Notes: generated by a model from the sequence alone, not told the origin. A stretch of 64,000 nucleotides of DNA from Mycobacterium pinniadriaticum (GCF_026242045.1 NZ_JAPJDO010000007.1:1-64000), one strand, 5' to 3'. Positions 27,751-37,274 are shown, numbered from the stretch's first letter. Translations and numbers: made by a program.

Positions 27751-29307
27751 GTGAACGTCTCGTCGGCGATGCGCCACGTCTTGGGCCGGAATTCTCGCAA
27801 AGGCACTTCCGTCGTCATCGTTGGCAGCGGATTCGGCGGGCTGGCCTCCGCCATCGAGCTCAAGCGGGCCGGCTTCGACAACATCACGCTCCTCGAGCGG
27901 GCCTCCTCGGTTGGCGGTGTATGGCGGGACAACACCTATCCGGGGGCCGCCTGCGACGTTCCGTCGCCGATCTACTCGTATTCCTATGCGCTGAAATCGG
28001 ATTGGTCTGCCCTGTTCGGCTCTCAACCGGAGATTCACCGGTACCTCGCCGATGTGGCAACCGAGTTCGGCATCGAACCGCTGATCCGGTTCGACTCCGA
28101 GGTCACCGCCGCGGAATTCGATGAGGAGAGCGGGAGCTGGACGGTCAGTACGGTGGATGGGACGGCCGTGACTGCCGACGTTCTGATCCTGGCGACTGGC
28201 CAGCTCAGCAGGCCGAGAATGCCCGATGTCGCCGGACTGGACACCTTTGCGGGTGCGTCGTTCCATTCCGCCGAGTGGGACCACGACGTCGATCTGACCG
28301 GGAAGAAGGTCGTCGTCGTCGGCAGTGGCGCCAGCGCTGTCCAAGTAGTCCCTGCCATCGCCGAGCGGGTCGCCGACCTGACCATCGTCCAGCGGTCACC
28401 GAACTGGGTGATGTGGAAGAGCCGTCGCGTGCCCGGGCGGCTGCAGACCGACTTGATGCGCCGCTTCGGATGGCTGCGCACGCTGCACCACATCGTGTTG
28501 TTCCTCGCCTACGAAGTGCGCTACCCGTTGGTGACCCGCGCCGCCGAACCGGTGCGGCGGCTTTCGCAGTGGTACTTGATCTGGCGGCTGAAGCGGCACG
28601 TCAAGGATCCGGCCGAGGTCAAGGCTGCGATCCCGGATTACCGGCTGCTCTGCAACCGGCTATTGCTATCCAACGACTGGTATCCGACGATCGGCCGTGA
28701 GGACGTGCACCTGGTGGGCGCAGCGGTCGAGAAGGTCGATCAGACGGGTGTCATCACCACCGACGGTCAGCATATCGACGCCGATGTGATCGTGTGGTGC
28801 ACGGGATTCAAGGCCAGCGAGTTCCTCGCGCCGATCGCGGTCACCGGACGTGGCGGGGTCGATCTGCACCGGCAATGGGCCGGCGGACCGGCGGCATACC
28901 TGGGCATGACCGTGCCGAACTTCCCCAATATGTTCATGCTCTTCGGGCCCAACACCAACAGCATCACCAACACGATCGTGTTCTTGTTGGAACGGCAGGC
29001 CTCCTATATTCGGCAGGCCGTCGAGTACAAGGAAAAGCACCATCTGGCGTGGCTGGAAGTCAGCAACGCCACGTATCAGCGTTTCCAGGGTTGGTTGCAG
29101 AGCAAACTGGACCGCACCGTTTTCACCGACAACTGCCCCGGCTGGTACACCAACGAACAGGGCAAGGTGACAGCGATGTGGCCCGCCTCGCACTTGGCTT
29201 ACGCGCGGGCCACCTGGCGGTTCGACCCGTCGGAATTCGACGGGCAGGCCCTGCCGGAGCGGATCCCTACGACGGCCGGGCGTGAGAGAGGCGGAGTAGC
29301 CCTCTGA
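27751..29307 (+). CDS. Flavin-containing Baeyer-Villiger monooxygenase (copy 2)
   Basis: A 518-residue BVMO with VVIVGSGFGGLASA (FAD), YPGAACDVPSPIYSYS, the fingerprint FAGASFHSAEW and VVVVGSGASAVQ (NADPH). It is clearly paralogous to copy 1, with a slightly longer N-terminus. GTG start at 27751, 50 nt after the MpaB copy 2 stop; its TGA overlaps the ATG of the acyl-CoA synthetase by 1 nt. Probably converts a ketone made by the upstream oxygenase to an ester. Ketone specificity cannot be read from sequence. Confidence 0.92.
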   Translation: MNVSSAMRHVLGRNSRKGTSVVIVGSGFGGLASAIELKRAGFDNITLLERASSVGGVWRDNTYPGAACDVPSPIYSYSYALKSDWSALFGSQPEIHRYLADVATEFGIEPLIRFDSEVTAAEFDEESGSWTVSTVDGTAVTADVLILATGQLSRPRMPDVAGLDTFAGASFHSAEWDHDVDLTGKKVVVVGSGASAVQVVPAIAERVADLTIVQRSPNWVMWKSRRVPGRLQTDLMRRFGWLRTLHHIVLFLAYEVRYPLVTRAAEPVRRLSQWYLIWRLKRHVKDPAEVKAAIPDYRLLCNRLLLSNDWYPTIGREDVHLVGAAVEKVDQTGVITTDGQHIDADVIVWCTGFKASEFLAPIAVTGRGGVDLHRQWAGGPAAYLGMTVPNFPNMFMLFGPNTNSITNTIVFLLERQASYIRQAVEYKEKHHLAWLEVSNATYQRFQGWLQSKLDRTVFTDNCPGWYTNEQGKVTAMWPASHLAYARATWRFDPSEFDGQALPERIPTTAGRERGGVAL

Positions 29308-31106
29308 TGGCAGCGGAGAATCCTGGCCAGCACTGGCCAGCTACGCTGTGCGAGGCGTTCGACCGCACCGTGGGAAGCATCGCCGGGCAGACTGCGTTGC
29401 GGTCCGCCGAGGGCGACACCCACTACACCTACGCCGAATACCGCAACGCCGTAGCCGATGTCGCGTCGGCGCTGTACGAACGTGGTATCCGCCGCCACGA
29501 CACGGTGGTTCTGATGTTCGAGAACAGGCCGGTGTTCCACATCGTCGATGCCGCGGTGATGCATCTCGGCGCGGTCGCGTGCTCGATCTACAACACCTCG
29601 CCGGCGGGGGACATCGCCCATATAGTCGCCAGCTCAGGTGCCCGTATTGCGTTGTGCGAGAGTGGCTTCGCACCCCGGATCCTCACGGCGGCGCCGGAGC
29701 TCGAAGTGATCTGTACCGACCGTGGAGTTGCGGGCACGCAGTGCCTCGATGACCTTGCCCGCGCGACCGACTTCGATTTCGACGCCCAGTGGCGCGCTGT
29801 CGAACCAGATGACGTCTTGACGCTCATCTACACGTCTGGCACCACCGGGAAGCCGAAGGCGGTCGAACTCACTCACCGAGCGATCGTCGCCGAGACGTTC
29901 CTCGTCGCCGAGGTGCTCGAGTTCCGCTCCGGGGACCGGGTGCCATCGGCGCTGCCGATGGCACATGCCGCGCAACGGTGGGGCACCCACTACACCGGGA
30001 TGGCGCTGGGGCTGGAGGTCATCTGCGTCGCGGACTTGTCGACCATGGGCGCACACCTGATCGCCATTCAACCCGATATCTGGGGCACTGTGCCCCGGGT
30101 CCTCGAAAAGATGGTGGCCGCCCTGCGGACACGGTTGGACGCCGAGCCCGATGCCCAGAAGCGGGCGTTGGTCGCCTCCGCGGTTGACATCGGACAGCGT
30201 TATGCGAAGGCGCAAAGCGACGTTCGGTTCAGCGGTGGGTCGATCCCGTCCGCCCTGGCCGAACAACGGGCGGGCGCGGAGCCGATTCTGGCTGGTCTTC
30301 GCGCGGCCATCGGCCTTGGGCGGATCCGCTGGTTGATGGTCGGGGCGGCCCCGACGGCGCCACATGTGCACGAATACCTTTCGGGATTGGGGCTGGACAT
30401 CGTCGAGGTATGGGGGATGTCGGAGTTGAGCTCCGCGGCGACGGTCAACCCCCCTGGCGCGCAGAAGGTCGGCACGGTCGGCCGACCGCTGCGTGAGGTC
30501 GAGGTTTCCCTGGCCGACGACGGTGAGGTGCTGGTACGCGGACCGATCGCCATGCGCGGTTACCGCGGCGATCCGGCCGCTACCGCGGCGGCGGTCACCG
30601 CCGACGGGTGGCTGCGCACCGGTGACCTTGGTGTCCTCGACGATCAGGGATATCTGTCGCTGGTCGGGCGGAAGAAGGAGCTGATAGTCAATTCCGCTGG
30701 CAAGAACATCTCCCCGGCGAAAGTCGAGGCGGCGATCAAGGCGGAGAGCCCGTTGATCGGGTCGGTGATGGCCGTCGGTGACGCCAGGCCGTACCTGACG
30801 GCGCTAGTGGTGCTCGACCCAGACGAACTCGTCCGAGTCGCGGCTCAGAACGGACTGTCCGCGTCGGAACCGGAAAAACTCGTGGAGACTGACACCGTCC
30901 GTACCGCGGTGGCCGAGGCCATCGACCGGGCCAACACGCAGCTCGCCCGAGTCGAGCAGATCAAGACCCACACCGTGCTGCCGCGGTTCTGGTTACCCGA
31001 CAGCGAAGAGCTGACCCCCACCCTCAAGCTGAAACGACACGTGATCAGCCAGAAGTACCGCGACCAGATCGAGGGCCTCTACGCCTCCGCGGCGGCAGCC
31101 CGATGA
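29307..31106 (+). CDS. Long-chain fatty-acid-CoA ligase (AMP-binding, FadD-like)
   Basis: A 599-residue ANL-family ligase that activates a carboxylic acid to acyl-AMP and then acyl-CoA. The P-loop is IYTSGTTGKPKAVELTH, A5 is VWGMSELSS, A7 is GWLRTGDLG, and the hinge and catalytic Lys region is GRKKELIVNSAGKNISPAKVE. The NSAGKNISP motif marks the long-chain ACSL/FadD15-like group. Start ATG overlaps the BVMO stop. The order oxygenase, BVMO, ligase, aldehyde dehydrogenase reads as a route from cleaved lipid to CoA ester. Confidence 0.92.
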   Translation: MAAENPGQHWPATLCEAFDRTVGSIAGQTALRSAEGDTHYTYAEYRNAVADVASALYERGIRRHDTVVLMFENRPVFHIVDAAVMHLGAVACSIYNTSPAGDIAHIVASSGARIALCESGFAPRILTAAPELEVICTDRGVAGTQCLDDLARATDFDFDAQWRAVEPDDVLTLIYTSGTTGKPKAVELTHRAIVAETFLVAEVLEFRSGDRVPSALPMAHAAQRWGTHYTGMALGLEVICVADLSTMGAHLIAIQPDIWGTVPRVLEKMVAALRTRLDAEPDAQKRALVASAVDIGQRYAKAQSDVRFSGGSIPSALAEQRAGAEPILAGLRAAIGLGRIRWLMVGAAPTAPHVHEYLSGLGLDIVEVWGMSELSSAATVNPPGAQKVGTVGRPLREVEVSLADDGEVLVRGPIAMRGYRGDPAATAAAVTADGWLRTGDLGVLDDQGYLSLVGRKKELIVNSAGKNISPAKVEAAIKAESPLIGSVMAVGDARPYLTALVVLDPDELVRVAAQNGLSASEPEKLVETDTVRTAVAEAIDRANTQLARVEQIKTHTVLPRFWLPDSEELTPTLKLKRHVISQKYRDQIEGLYASAAAAR

Positions 31107-32617
31107 GCGCCGGTCTGGCCGCCGCGCCTACCGCACTGACGCACGTGGATTCTCGTGACATCGCGACCGGCGAGGTGATGGCTACCTACGCCGCGATGGA
31201 CGCTGACGCCGTGGCGGACGTGGTCCGACGGGCGAGATCAGCGACGGCCGTTTGGGGCCGACTGGGATTCGACCAGCGTCGGATGCGTCTGGAGGCCTGG
31301 GCGACCGATCTCGTGGACCACTCCGAGGAGCTGGTCACCCTCATCCACCGGGAGAGCGGGAAACCCGAAGCCGACGCCTACCTGGAGCTGGTGATCGCCG
31401 TCGAGCACATCCGGTGGGCGGCGCGCAACGCCAAGCGGGTGCTGCGTTCACGCCGTATCCGTCCCACCGTGCTGATGGCCAACTATGCCGGCGTGATCGA
31501 CCGGGAACCCTTCGGGGTGGTCGGGGTGATCAGCCCGTGGAACTACCCGCTGTTCGCACCGGTGGCGCCGATCGCCTCTGCATTGGCGGCCGGAAACGCC
31601 GTGGTGCTCAAGCCGAGCGAGCACACCACCGGTGTCGGTGCGGAGTTGGTGGCGGCCTTCGCTCGGGCCAACGCCGATCTACCCGGCCAGCTATTGGCCT
31701 TGGCGACCGGATCTGCCGCCGCAGGCGCAGGTCTCATCGCCGCGCCCGTCGACAAGCTGGCTTTCACCGGATCTCCGCGAACGGGCCGGCTGATTCTCGA
31801 GGCATGTGCAAAGACCCTGACTCCTACCGTGATGGAGTGCGGCGGCAAGGACGCCCTCATCGTCGCCCCCGACGCCGACGTCGAGCAGGCCGCCGATGGC
31901 GCTGCCTGGGGCGGGTTCAGCAACGCCGGACAAACCTGTGTCGGCGTAGAGCGCATCTATGTGCACCGTGATGTGGCGGAGGCTTTCATCGCGGCCCTGA
32001 AACGTCGGTTGTCGCGTGTGCAGATCGGTACCGACGTGGGCAGCACCTACGGGCCGATGATGTTGGCCAGGCAGGGCGAAACCATGCGTGCGCAAGTGCA
32101 GGCGGCGATACAGGGCGGTGCCGGCGCACCATTGGGCGGCGCCGAACGGGTGCACGGACAGTTCGGTGAGCCCATCCTGCTCGTCGATGCTGACGAGTCG
32201 AGTCAGGCAGTGCAGGAAGAGACCTTCGGTCCGATGGTGACCGTGAGGACGGTGTCCAGCGTCGAAGAGGCGATCCGGCTGGCCAACGGAACGCCGTTCG
32301 GCCTTGGTGCAGCGGTTTACTCGCGTCGCGAGGGCCGGCGGATCGCCAGTGCGCTGCGGTGTGGCATGGTCTCCATCAACTCGGTCATCGCCTTCGTGAG
32401 TATCCCGGCGTTGCCGTTCGGCGGTGTGGGGGAGAGTGGATTCGGCCGCATCCACGGTGATGAGGGACTGCGAACGTTCAGCCGGACGAAGTCGGTGTCC
32501 ACCAAGCTCTACGACATCCCGGCAATGAACGGGATGCTGCTCTTCCGTCCACGAATCACTCTGTGGGCCTTGAAGAAGATGACCAACCTACGCTTCGGCA
32601 GGACAGGACGGCGCTGA
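31103..32617 (+). CDS. NAD(P)-dependent aldehyde dehydrogenase
   Basis: A 504-residue ALDH. It has GVISPWNYPLFAPVAPIASA, LKPSEHTT, FTGSPRTGR, the general-base Glu in VMECGGKDALI, and the catalytic Cys in NAGQTCVGVERIYV. The C-terminal part has NGTPFGLGAAVYSR and a hydrophobic tail segment. It oxidises aldehydes to acids; a long-chain or terpenoid aldehyde from the MpaB-type reaction is the obvious candidate. ATGA overlap with FadD. The GERIYV-type segment and long C-terminal extension resemble SSDH/coniferyl-type mycobacterial ALDHs. Confidence 0.92.
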   Translation: MSAGLAAAPTALTHVDSRDIATGEVMATYAAMDADAVADVVRRARSATAVWGRLGFDQRRMRLEAWATDLVDHSEELVTLIHRESGKPEADAYLELVIAVEHIRWAARNAKRVLRSRRIRPTVLMANYAGVIDREPFGVVGVISPWNYPLFAPVAPIASALAAGNAVVLKPSEHTTGVGAELVAAFARANADLPGQLLALATGSAAAGAGLIAAPVDKLAFTGSPRTGRLILEACAKTLTPTVMECGGKDALIVAPDADVEQAADGAAWGGFSNAGQTCVGVERIYVHRDVAEAFIAALKRRLSRVQIGTDVGSTYGPMMLARQGETMRAQVQAAIQGGAGAPLGGAERVHGQFGEPILLVDADESSQAVQEETFGPMVTVRTVSSVEEAIRLANGTPFGLGAAVYSRREGRRIASALRCGMVSINSVIAFVSIPALPFGGVGESGFGRIHGDEGLRTFSRTKSVSTKLYDIPAMNGMLLFRPRITLWALKKMTNLRFGRTGRR

Positions 32618-32622
32618 GAAAC

Positions 32623-33084
32623 GTGAGTGTGCAGGGAACGTTCGCCTTCATCGCGCACTGCCGTGCCGATGCATCGGCGGTCATGGATGTCCTCGATGAT
32701 GTCGATGACTGGCCGAGCTGGGCTCGTCCGCTGCTGGTTCAGGCGCAGTGGGAGCGCTGGGGTGAGGGCAGTGCAGGCGGTGTCGGTGCGGTGCGCAAGT
32801 TAGGTGCGTGGCCGGTGTGGATTCGCGAGCTGATCCTGACCCGCGATGAACGTGGCCACACCTATACGGTGATCAGTCCAGCAGTGTTCACCCACTATCT
32901 GGGGTCGGTGCGCATCACCGACAGTCTCGACGGTGGGGTGGACGCCGTGTGGCGAATCACCTTCACCGCCAAGCACAGTGTCATGGCGCCGCTGTTGCGA
33001 GCGGCGTTGCGAACGACCATCTCGGGTTTGTTGCAGCGCCTGGTCGCGACAGCCGAACGTCGAGCACAAGGAGTGCGGGTATGA
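32623..33084 (+). CDS. SRPBCC family (START-like) small protein
   Basis: A 153-residue protein with the polyketide cyclase/START-like pattern. It has an N-terminal strand, FAFIAHCRADASAVMDVLDD, DDWPSWARP, then GVGAVRKLG, and a long C-terminal helix (LLRAALRTTISGLLQRLVAT). The fold makes a hydrophobic cavity that binds lipids or aromatic compounds; catalysis is not certain. GTG at 32623 follows the ALDH stop by 5 nt; another GTG is at 32629. Its stop overlaps the ATG of the SDR remnant (ATGA). Confidence 0.8.
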   Translation: MSVQGTFAFIAHCRADASAVMDVLDDVDDWPSWARPLLVQAQWERWGEGSAGGVGAVRKLGAWPVWIRELILTRDERGHTYTVISPAVFTHYLGSVRITDSLDGGVDAVWRITFTAKHSVMAPLLRAALRTTISGLLQRLVATAERRAQGVRV

Positions 33085-33640
33085 GCGAGACGGCCGACAT
33101 CGCTGTCCAGACTGCCGGCGACGCGCCGTTGCGGGGCGGGTCGCGTTGGTGACCGGGGGTTCCCGGGGGCGCCGGTGTTGCTAGGGAACTCGCGTCGGCT
33201 GGAGCCAAAGTCGCTGTCACTTTGACGAACTCACCTGAAGCAGCCGCGAAGGTGGTGTCCGACATCGAGTTCGCCGGAGGTCAGGCACACGCGGTGTACG
33301 CTTCGGCCGCCGACGGTGACTCGCGGCGTGCGGCGACCGAATCCATCGCCGAGAATCTCGGTGAGGTCGACCTTTTGGTGAGTAATGCCGGTACAACGGC
33401 GTCCGAGTGAACACCATCTCGCCAGGATTGGTCGATACGGCTATGGGCGCCAAGATGGTCCGTGCGAGTTCGGATGGCGGCACCATCGAACAGGCCGAAC
33501 TGGGTGCTCCGTTCGGCCGCGTCTGCAAACCCGGCGACATCGCGCGCTTGGTCGTCTTCCTCGCCGGCCCCGGTGGGGAGTACATCACCGGGCAGCGGTT
33601 CATCGTCGACGGTGGTGGCGCGCCACCACCGATGTACTGA
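33081..33640 (+). pseudogene. Degraded short-chain dehydrogenase (SDR)
   Basis: The remnant begins at ATG 33081 (MSETADIAVQTAGDAPLRG) and jumps frame near 33130 to give GRVALVTGGSRG. It jumps back near 33170 to ARELASAGAKVAVTL and DLLVSNAGT, then stops at about 33410. It resumes in another frame as VNTISPGLVDTAMGAKM to GQRFIVDGGG. About 75 residues holding the catalytic Ser and YxxxK are missing between NAG and NTISPG. Two indels plus an internal deletion make it non-functional. It was the last gene of the MpaB copy 2 operon. Confidence 0.85.
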
Positions 33641-33745
33641 GCAGGTACTGAAAACGCAACGACAGCGCCTGCACCACCCGCCGACAGGTGAACAGTGCAG
33701 CCGTTGTCGAACGTTGTCGAACCTGGTGCCGAGTGGCGCAGGACG

Positions 33746-34930
33746 TCACAGGGTCCGTGCGATCAACTCCTTCATGACCTCATTGGCGCCGGCATAGATC
33801 TTCTGAATGCGCGCGTCGGCGTACATCTGGGCGATCGGATACTCCAAGCTGTAGCCGTATCCACCGAACAACTGCAGGCACCGGTCGACGACGACACATT
33901 GTTGCTCGGCGAGCCAGTATTTGGCCATCGCCGCAGAGGTGGCGTCAAGCTCACCCCGCAGCAGTGACTCGATGCAGTGGTCGATGAAGGTACGGGACAC
34001 CTTGGCCAGCGTCGCGCACTCGGCCAGCTCGAACCGGGTGTTCTGCATGGCCAGCAGCGGGGCGCCGAACACGTTGCGCTGCTTGGTGTACTCGACAGTC
34101 AGGGCTACCGCGCGTTCCATTGCCGCCACGGCGCCGACGCCGAGGATGACCCGCTCGGCCGCGAGCTGGGTCTTGAGCTGCTTGAAACCGGTGTTCAATT
34201 CCCCGAGGACCGCGTCCTCCGGCACCACGAAATCCTCGAAGTACAGCTCGGCGGTGTCTTGGCCCTTCTGCCCGATCTTGTGCAGTGCGGCGCCACGGCT
34301 GAACCCGGTGGGTGCCGAACCGGCCGATGCCTCGGTGACGTCGACAACGAACAACGAGATCCCGGCGCCGCGGGCCCCCGGATCAGTCTTCGCCGCCAAC
34401 ACCACCACATCGGCGTTCAGTCCATTGGAGATGAAGCACTTGGTTCCGGTGATCGCATATCCGCCAGCGCATTTCACCGCCTTGGTGGTCATGGCCTGGA
34501 GGTCTGAGCCTGCCCCCGGCTCGGTCATGGCGATCGCCGAGATCCATTCGCCGGAGGCGAGGTGAGGAAGATAACGTTGCTTCTGCGCCTCGCTACCGTA
34601 AGCCAGGATGTAGTGCGGGACGATGATCGAGTGCACGCCGAGGTGCATGGAGGAATCACCCACGAGGGTCTGCTCGGTGACCAGCGCGGCCTCGTGAGCG
34701 AACGTCCCGCCGCCGCCGCCGTACGCCTCGGGGATCGACATGCACAGCAGACCCATCTCACCGGCTTTGCGATAGAGTTCGCGAGCCGGCCGCCCGTCGC
34801 GGACCGACTGCTCGGCTATTGGTATCACGTGATGTGTGAAGAAGTCTCGCGCCAGTTCTGCCACCGCAGCGACATCGTCGGTCATCCAGGACGATGACGA
34901 AAAGGTGGGACGGCTAGGTGCGGAGGTCAC
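33746..34930 (-). CDS. Acyl-CoA dehydrogenase, LCAD/IVD-like
   Basis: A 394-residue FAD enzyme that introduces a 2,3 double bond into acyl-CoA. It has IAMTEPGAGSDLQAM, KCFISNGLNADV and the C-terminal LQLFGGYGYSLEYP. The usual catalytic Glu of the last helix is Ala (IYAGANEVMKEL). Glu in QLAAERVILG sits where long-chain and isovaleryl-CoA dehydrogenases place theirs, which supports a long or branched substrate. GTG at 34930 with AGAAAGGA is preferred over the ATG at 34996. Divergent from the CrtI-like gene. Confidence 0.9.
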   Translation of the reverse strand: MTSAPSRPTFSSSSWMTDDVAAVAELARDFFTHHVIPIAEQSVRDGRPARELYRKAGEMGLLCMSIPEAYGGGGGTFAHEAALVTEQTLVGDSSMHLGVHSIIVPHYILAYGSEAQKQRYLPHLASGEWISAIAMTEPGAGSDLQAMTTKAVKCAGGYAITGTKCFISNGLNADVVVLAAKTDPGARGAGISLFVVDVTEASAGSAPTGFSRGAALHKIGQKGQDTAELYFEDFVVPEDAVLGELNTGFKQLKTQLAAERVILGVGAVAAMERAVALTVEYTKQRNVFGAPLLAMQNTRFELAECATLAKVSRTFIDHCIESLLRGELDATSAAMAKYWLAEQQCVVVDRCLQLFGGYGYSLEYPIAQMYADARIQKIYAGANEVMKELIARTL

Positions 34931-35077
34931 GGCGGTCCTTTCTGGTTCGGTCGGTCGAGATGCCCGTTCAAGCGCCGGCCGTTGGGATATCTCCACTCGT
35001 CCACGGACCCTGAGTGCGTGGACTGCCGGCGGTTGCGGGTACAGGACCGATCTATGCAGAGTAAAACACCTCGTGTA

Positions 35078-35084
35078 CTACGCA
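35078..35084. promoter_or_regulatory. CTACGCA motif in divergent promoter
   Basis: CTACGCA within an AT-rich stretch (TGTACTACGCATAATTGAC) between the divergent acyl-CoA dehydrogenase and CrtI-like genes. It is the same heptamer seen before other units of the block. The surrounding 259-bp gap (34931-35189) has no gene. Confidence 0.4.
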
Positions 35085-35189
35085 TAATTGACTATCCTCC
35101 CCGCTGGCTCTACCGTGATTTGAGTCATGGCGCCGCACAGAAATTGCGCCTTATCGCCGCCACGTCTCGACCACCAGGAGGGCAGCACC

Positions 35190-36791
35190 ATGCACAGTGT
35201 CGAGGGCGCGCGGCAGCACGATGTCGTGATCGTCGGTGGCGGGCACAACGGACTGGTGACGGGGTGTTATCTGGCTCGGGCCGGCCTGCGCGTGTTGGTA
35301 CTCGAGCAGCGGTCCTGGTTGGGCGGCATGGCTGCTTCACAGCCGTTCGTGGAAGGCGCCCCCGAGCACATCCTGAGTCCTGGCGCATGGGAGAACGTGT
35401 ACTTCCGGGCCGGTGGAGTGGGCCGTGATCTCGAACTGGAGCGTTACGGACACCGCGATCTGGATTCGGCTGGGTGGGCATGGCTCGGAGGCGCGGGCGA
35501 ATCTCTGGTGGTGCAAGCCGATCTCGGCAAGACGATCGCCGACATAAGACGGTTCTCCGTCAAAGACGCCAACACCTACGCCGAGCTCACCGAGGCGGCT
35601 ATCAAGATCCTCGAGATCCAGGATCAGTACGGACTGTCAAACCCGACCCGGCTGAGCCGGGGCACCATCCAAGCGGTACTGCGTGCGGTGGCCGGCGGAC
35701 GCCGGGTGCGGTCGCTGCTCGCGTCGGCGCTGACGACAACAGCAGCTGACGGCATTGACGGGCTCTTCGAATCGGACGCTGTACGTGGTATTTTCGCGGG
35801 CACCGGGTCCATCTTGGCTCCACTCACGGTGGACGGCAGTGCCATCGCTGTGCTCGCGCCATCGATGATCCACCATCAGGGTGCGGTCCGTCCCGTCGGT
35901 GGAATGGGCGGTCTGGTGGCTGCGCTCGAGCGCTGCCTGCTTGCGCATGGTGGGCAGGTACGGCTCGACAGTGAAGTGGTGGCCATTCGAATGGGTGGTC
36001 GCGGCGGAAGCGTGGAACTCACCGACGGTTCGGTGATTCGTGCCGGTCGCGCGGTCATCGCGGCATGCCCTGCCCAGCGCGTTCCGGACCTGGTGGGAGA
36101 TGGCTTTCCGGCCGATATCGCGGCCCGAATCCGAAAGGCGCCTGCCAACTCGACCGGCCTCGGGACGTTCACTGTCAATGTCGCGCTGGCCGGACGGCTC
36201 GAACTACCCCATCACCAACCGCACCGTGCCGACGGCATCGACCTGCGTAGGCCAGCGCTGTACGCGGGCAGCCTGGAGGACGTCGTCGCCGCCGGTGAGC
36301 AATCGGCACGTGGCGAAGTGCCGGACCAGGCGGTCTTCTGCTTGGGAATCCTGTCCGCGATCGATCCATCGCAAGCGCCTGCGGGGCAGGACGTCGCTCA
36401 GTTGTACGGGCCCGCTCCGGTCGATCCGGTCGGCGGATGGGACAAGTGGCGAGATGAGGCACAGCGTCGATTGGTGGAGAAGGTCGAGCAGTTCACGCCG
36501 GAGTTCTCCGCATTGACCATCGGACCGTTCGTGGAGACCGCACAGGATATCGCCGTGCGCACTGGTGCGGTGAACGGCTGCATTTATCATATCGACAACG
36601 TGCCGACCCGGCTCGGTCCGATGCGGCCGGCCGCTGGAACTGGTGGGTACCGGACTCCCGTCGACGGCCTGTATCTTGGATCGGCCAGCGTACACCCGGG
36701 TGGTGGAGTCTCCGGACTTCCCGGAAGGCATTGCGCAGAAGTAGTTCTCAAGGACCTCGGCTACCGGAGCCGAAAGTCAGCTGCTCGGTGA
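35190..36791 (+). CDS. CrtI/phytoene desaturase-like FAD oxidoreductase
   Basis: A 533-residue FAD protein of the carotenoid desaturase/PYROXD2-like family. The N-terminal dinucleotide motif is VVIVGGGHNGLVTGCYLARA with LEQRSWLGGMA, and the C-terminal FAD signature is PVDGLYLGSASVHPGGGVSG. The mid-region HQGAVRPVGGMGGLVAALE is typical of CrtI relatives. The ATG at 35190 follows AGGAGGG. It could desaturate or isomerise an isoprenoid chain, or oxidise an amine; no partner carotenoid gene such as phytoene synthase is in the window. Its end overlaps the converging secreted-protein gene by 15 bp. Confidence 0.87.
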   Translation: MHSVEGARQHDVVIVGGGHNGLVTGCYLARAGLRVLVLEQRSWLGGMAASQPFVEGAPEHILSPGAWENVYFRAGGVGRDLELERYGHRDLDSAGWAWLGGAGESLVVQADLGKTIADIRRFSVKDANTYAELTEAAIKILEIQDQYGLSNPTRLSRGTIQAVLRAVAGGRRVRSLLASALTTTAADGIDGLFESDAVRGIFAGTGSILAPLTVDGSAIAVLAPSMIHHQGAVRPVGGMGGLVAALERCLLAHGGQVRLDSEVVAIRMGGRGGSVELTDGSVIRAGRAVIAACPAQRVPDLVGDGFPADIAARIRKAPANSTGLGTFTVNVALAGRLELPHHQPHRADGIDLRRPALYAGSLEDVVAAGEQSARGEVPDQAVFCLGILSAIDPSQAPAGQDVAQLYGPAPVDPVGGWDKWRDEAQRRLVEKVEQFTPEFSALTIGPFVETAQDIAVRTGAVNGCIYHIDNVPTRLGPMRPAAGTGGYRTPVDGLYLGSASVHPGGGVSGLPGRHCAEVVLKDLGYRSRKSAAR

Positions 36792-37274
36792 GGCGTCCGC
36801 GCCCCGGAACACGCGCGCGGATGTGACCATCAGTTGGCTGTTCGGATTGTCTCCGTGGATGCAGTAGATCGCAGACTCGGAGGTGACAGCGCAGCGGGCA
36901 CCGTGATAGTCGATGACAGTTTTGCCGACCAGAATGGACTGTTGGGCACCGGAGTCGAATCGCGGTTGGTCGGTGGCGTACAGCCGCGGATACGGGTCAC
37001 CGACGAACCAGGCAATCTCATTGTCCCCCGCGGGGACGCCCGGAAGTGCGCCCGAGCATCCGAAGCTGCCGGAATCATCGATGGCGCAATGTAATCCCAG
37101 CGGTGTTGTCAGCCATACACCTTCGGCGTCGACGACCCGATAGATCTCGTTGTTCACCGGACGGTAGTCGCCGATGTCAGGGTAACCCACGGCCTGGGCG
37201 CCGGCTGGGGGAGTGGCGGCCAGGCTCAACGCGATGAGCAGGACGATGATTGCTCGAAAGTCATTGGGTTTCAT
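36777..37274 (-). CDS. Small secreted protein, paralogue of the upstream gene
   Basis: A 165-residue exported protein with a signal peptide (1-27, ending PPAGAQA). The mature part has four cysteines in the pattern GLHCAID...GSFGCSGALPG...ARCAV...IYCIHG. The protein encoded just upstream has the same layout. No known domain is recognised; such proteins are common and uncharacterised in mycobacteria. Its ATG directly abuts the TAG of the upstream gene, so both are co-transcribed. Function unknown. Confidence 0.75.
   Translation of the reverse strand: MKPNDFRAIIVLLIALSLAATPPAGAQAVGYPDIGDYRPVNNEIYRVVDAEGVWLTTPLGLHCAIDDSGSFGCSGALPGVPAGDNEIAWFVGDPYPRLYATDQPRFDSGAQQSILVGKTVIDYHGARCAVTSESAIYCIHGDNPNSQLMVTSARVFRGADASPSS

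Noticed and set aside
33703..33722. Tandem 10-bp repeat GTTGTCGAAC
   Set aside because: Only two copies in a short gap between a pseudogene and a converging gene; no functional context.
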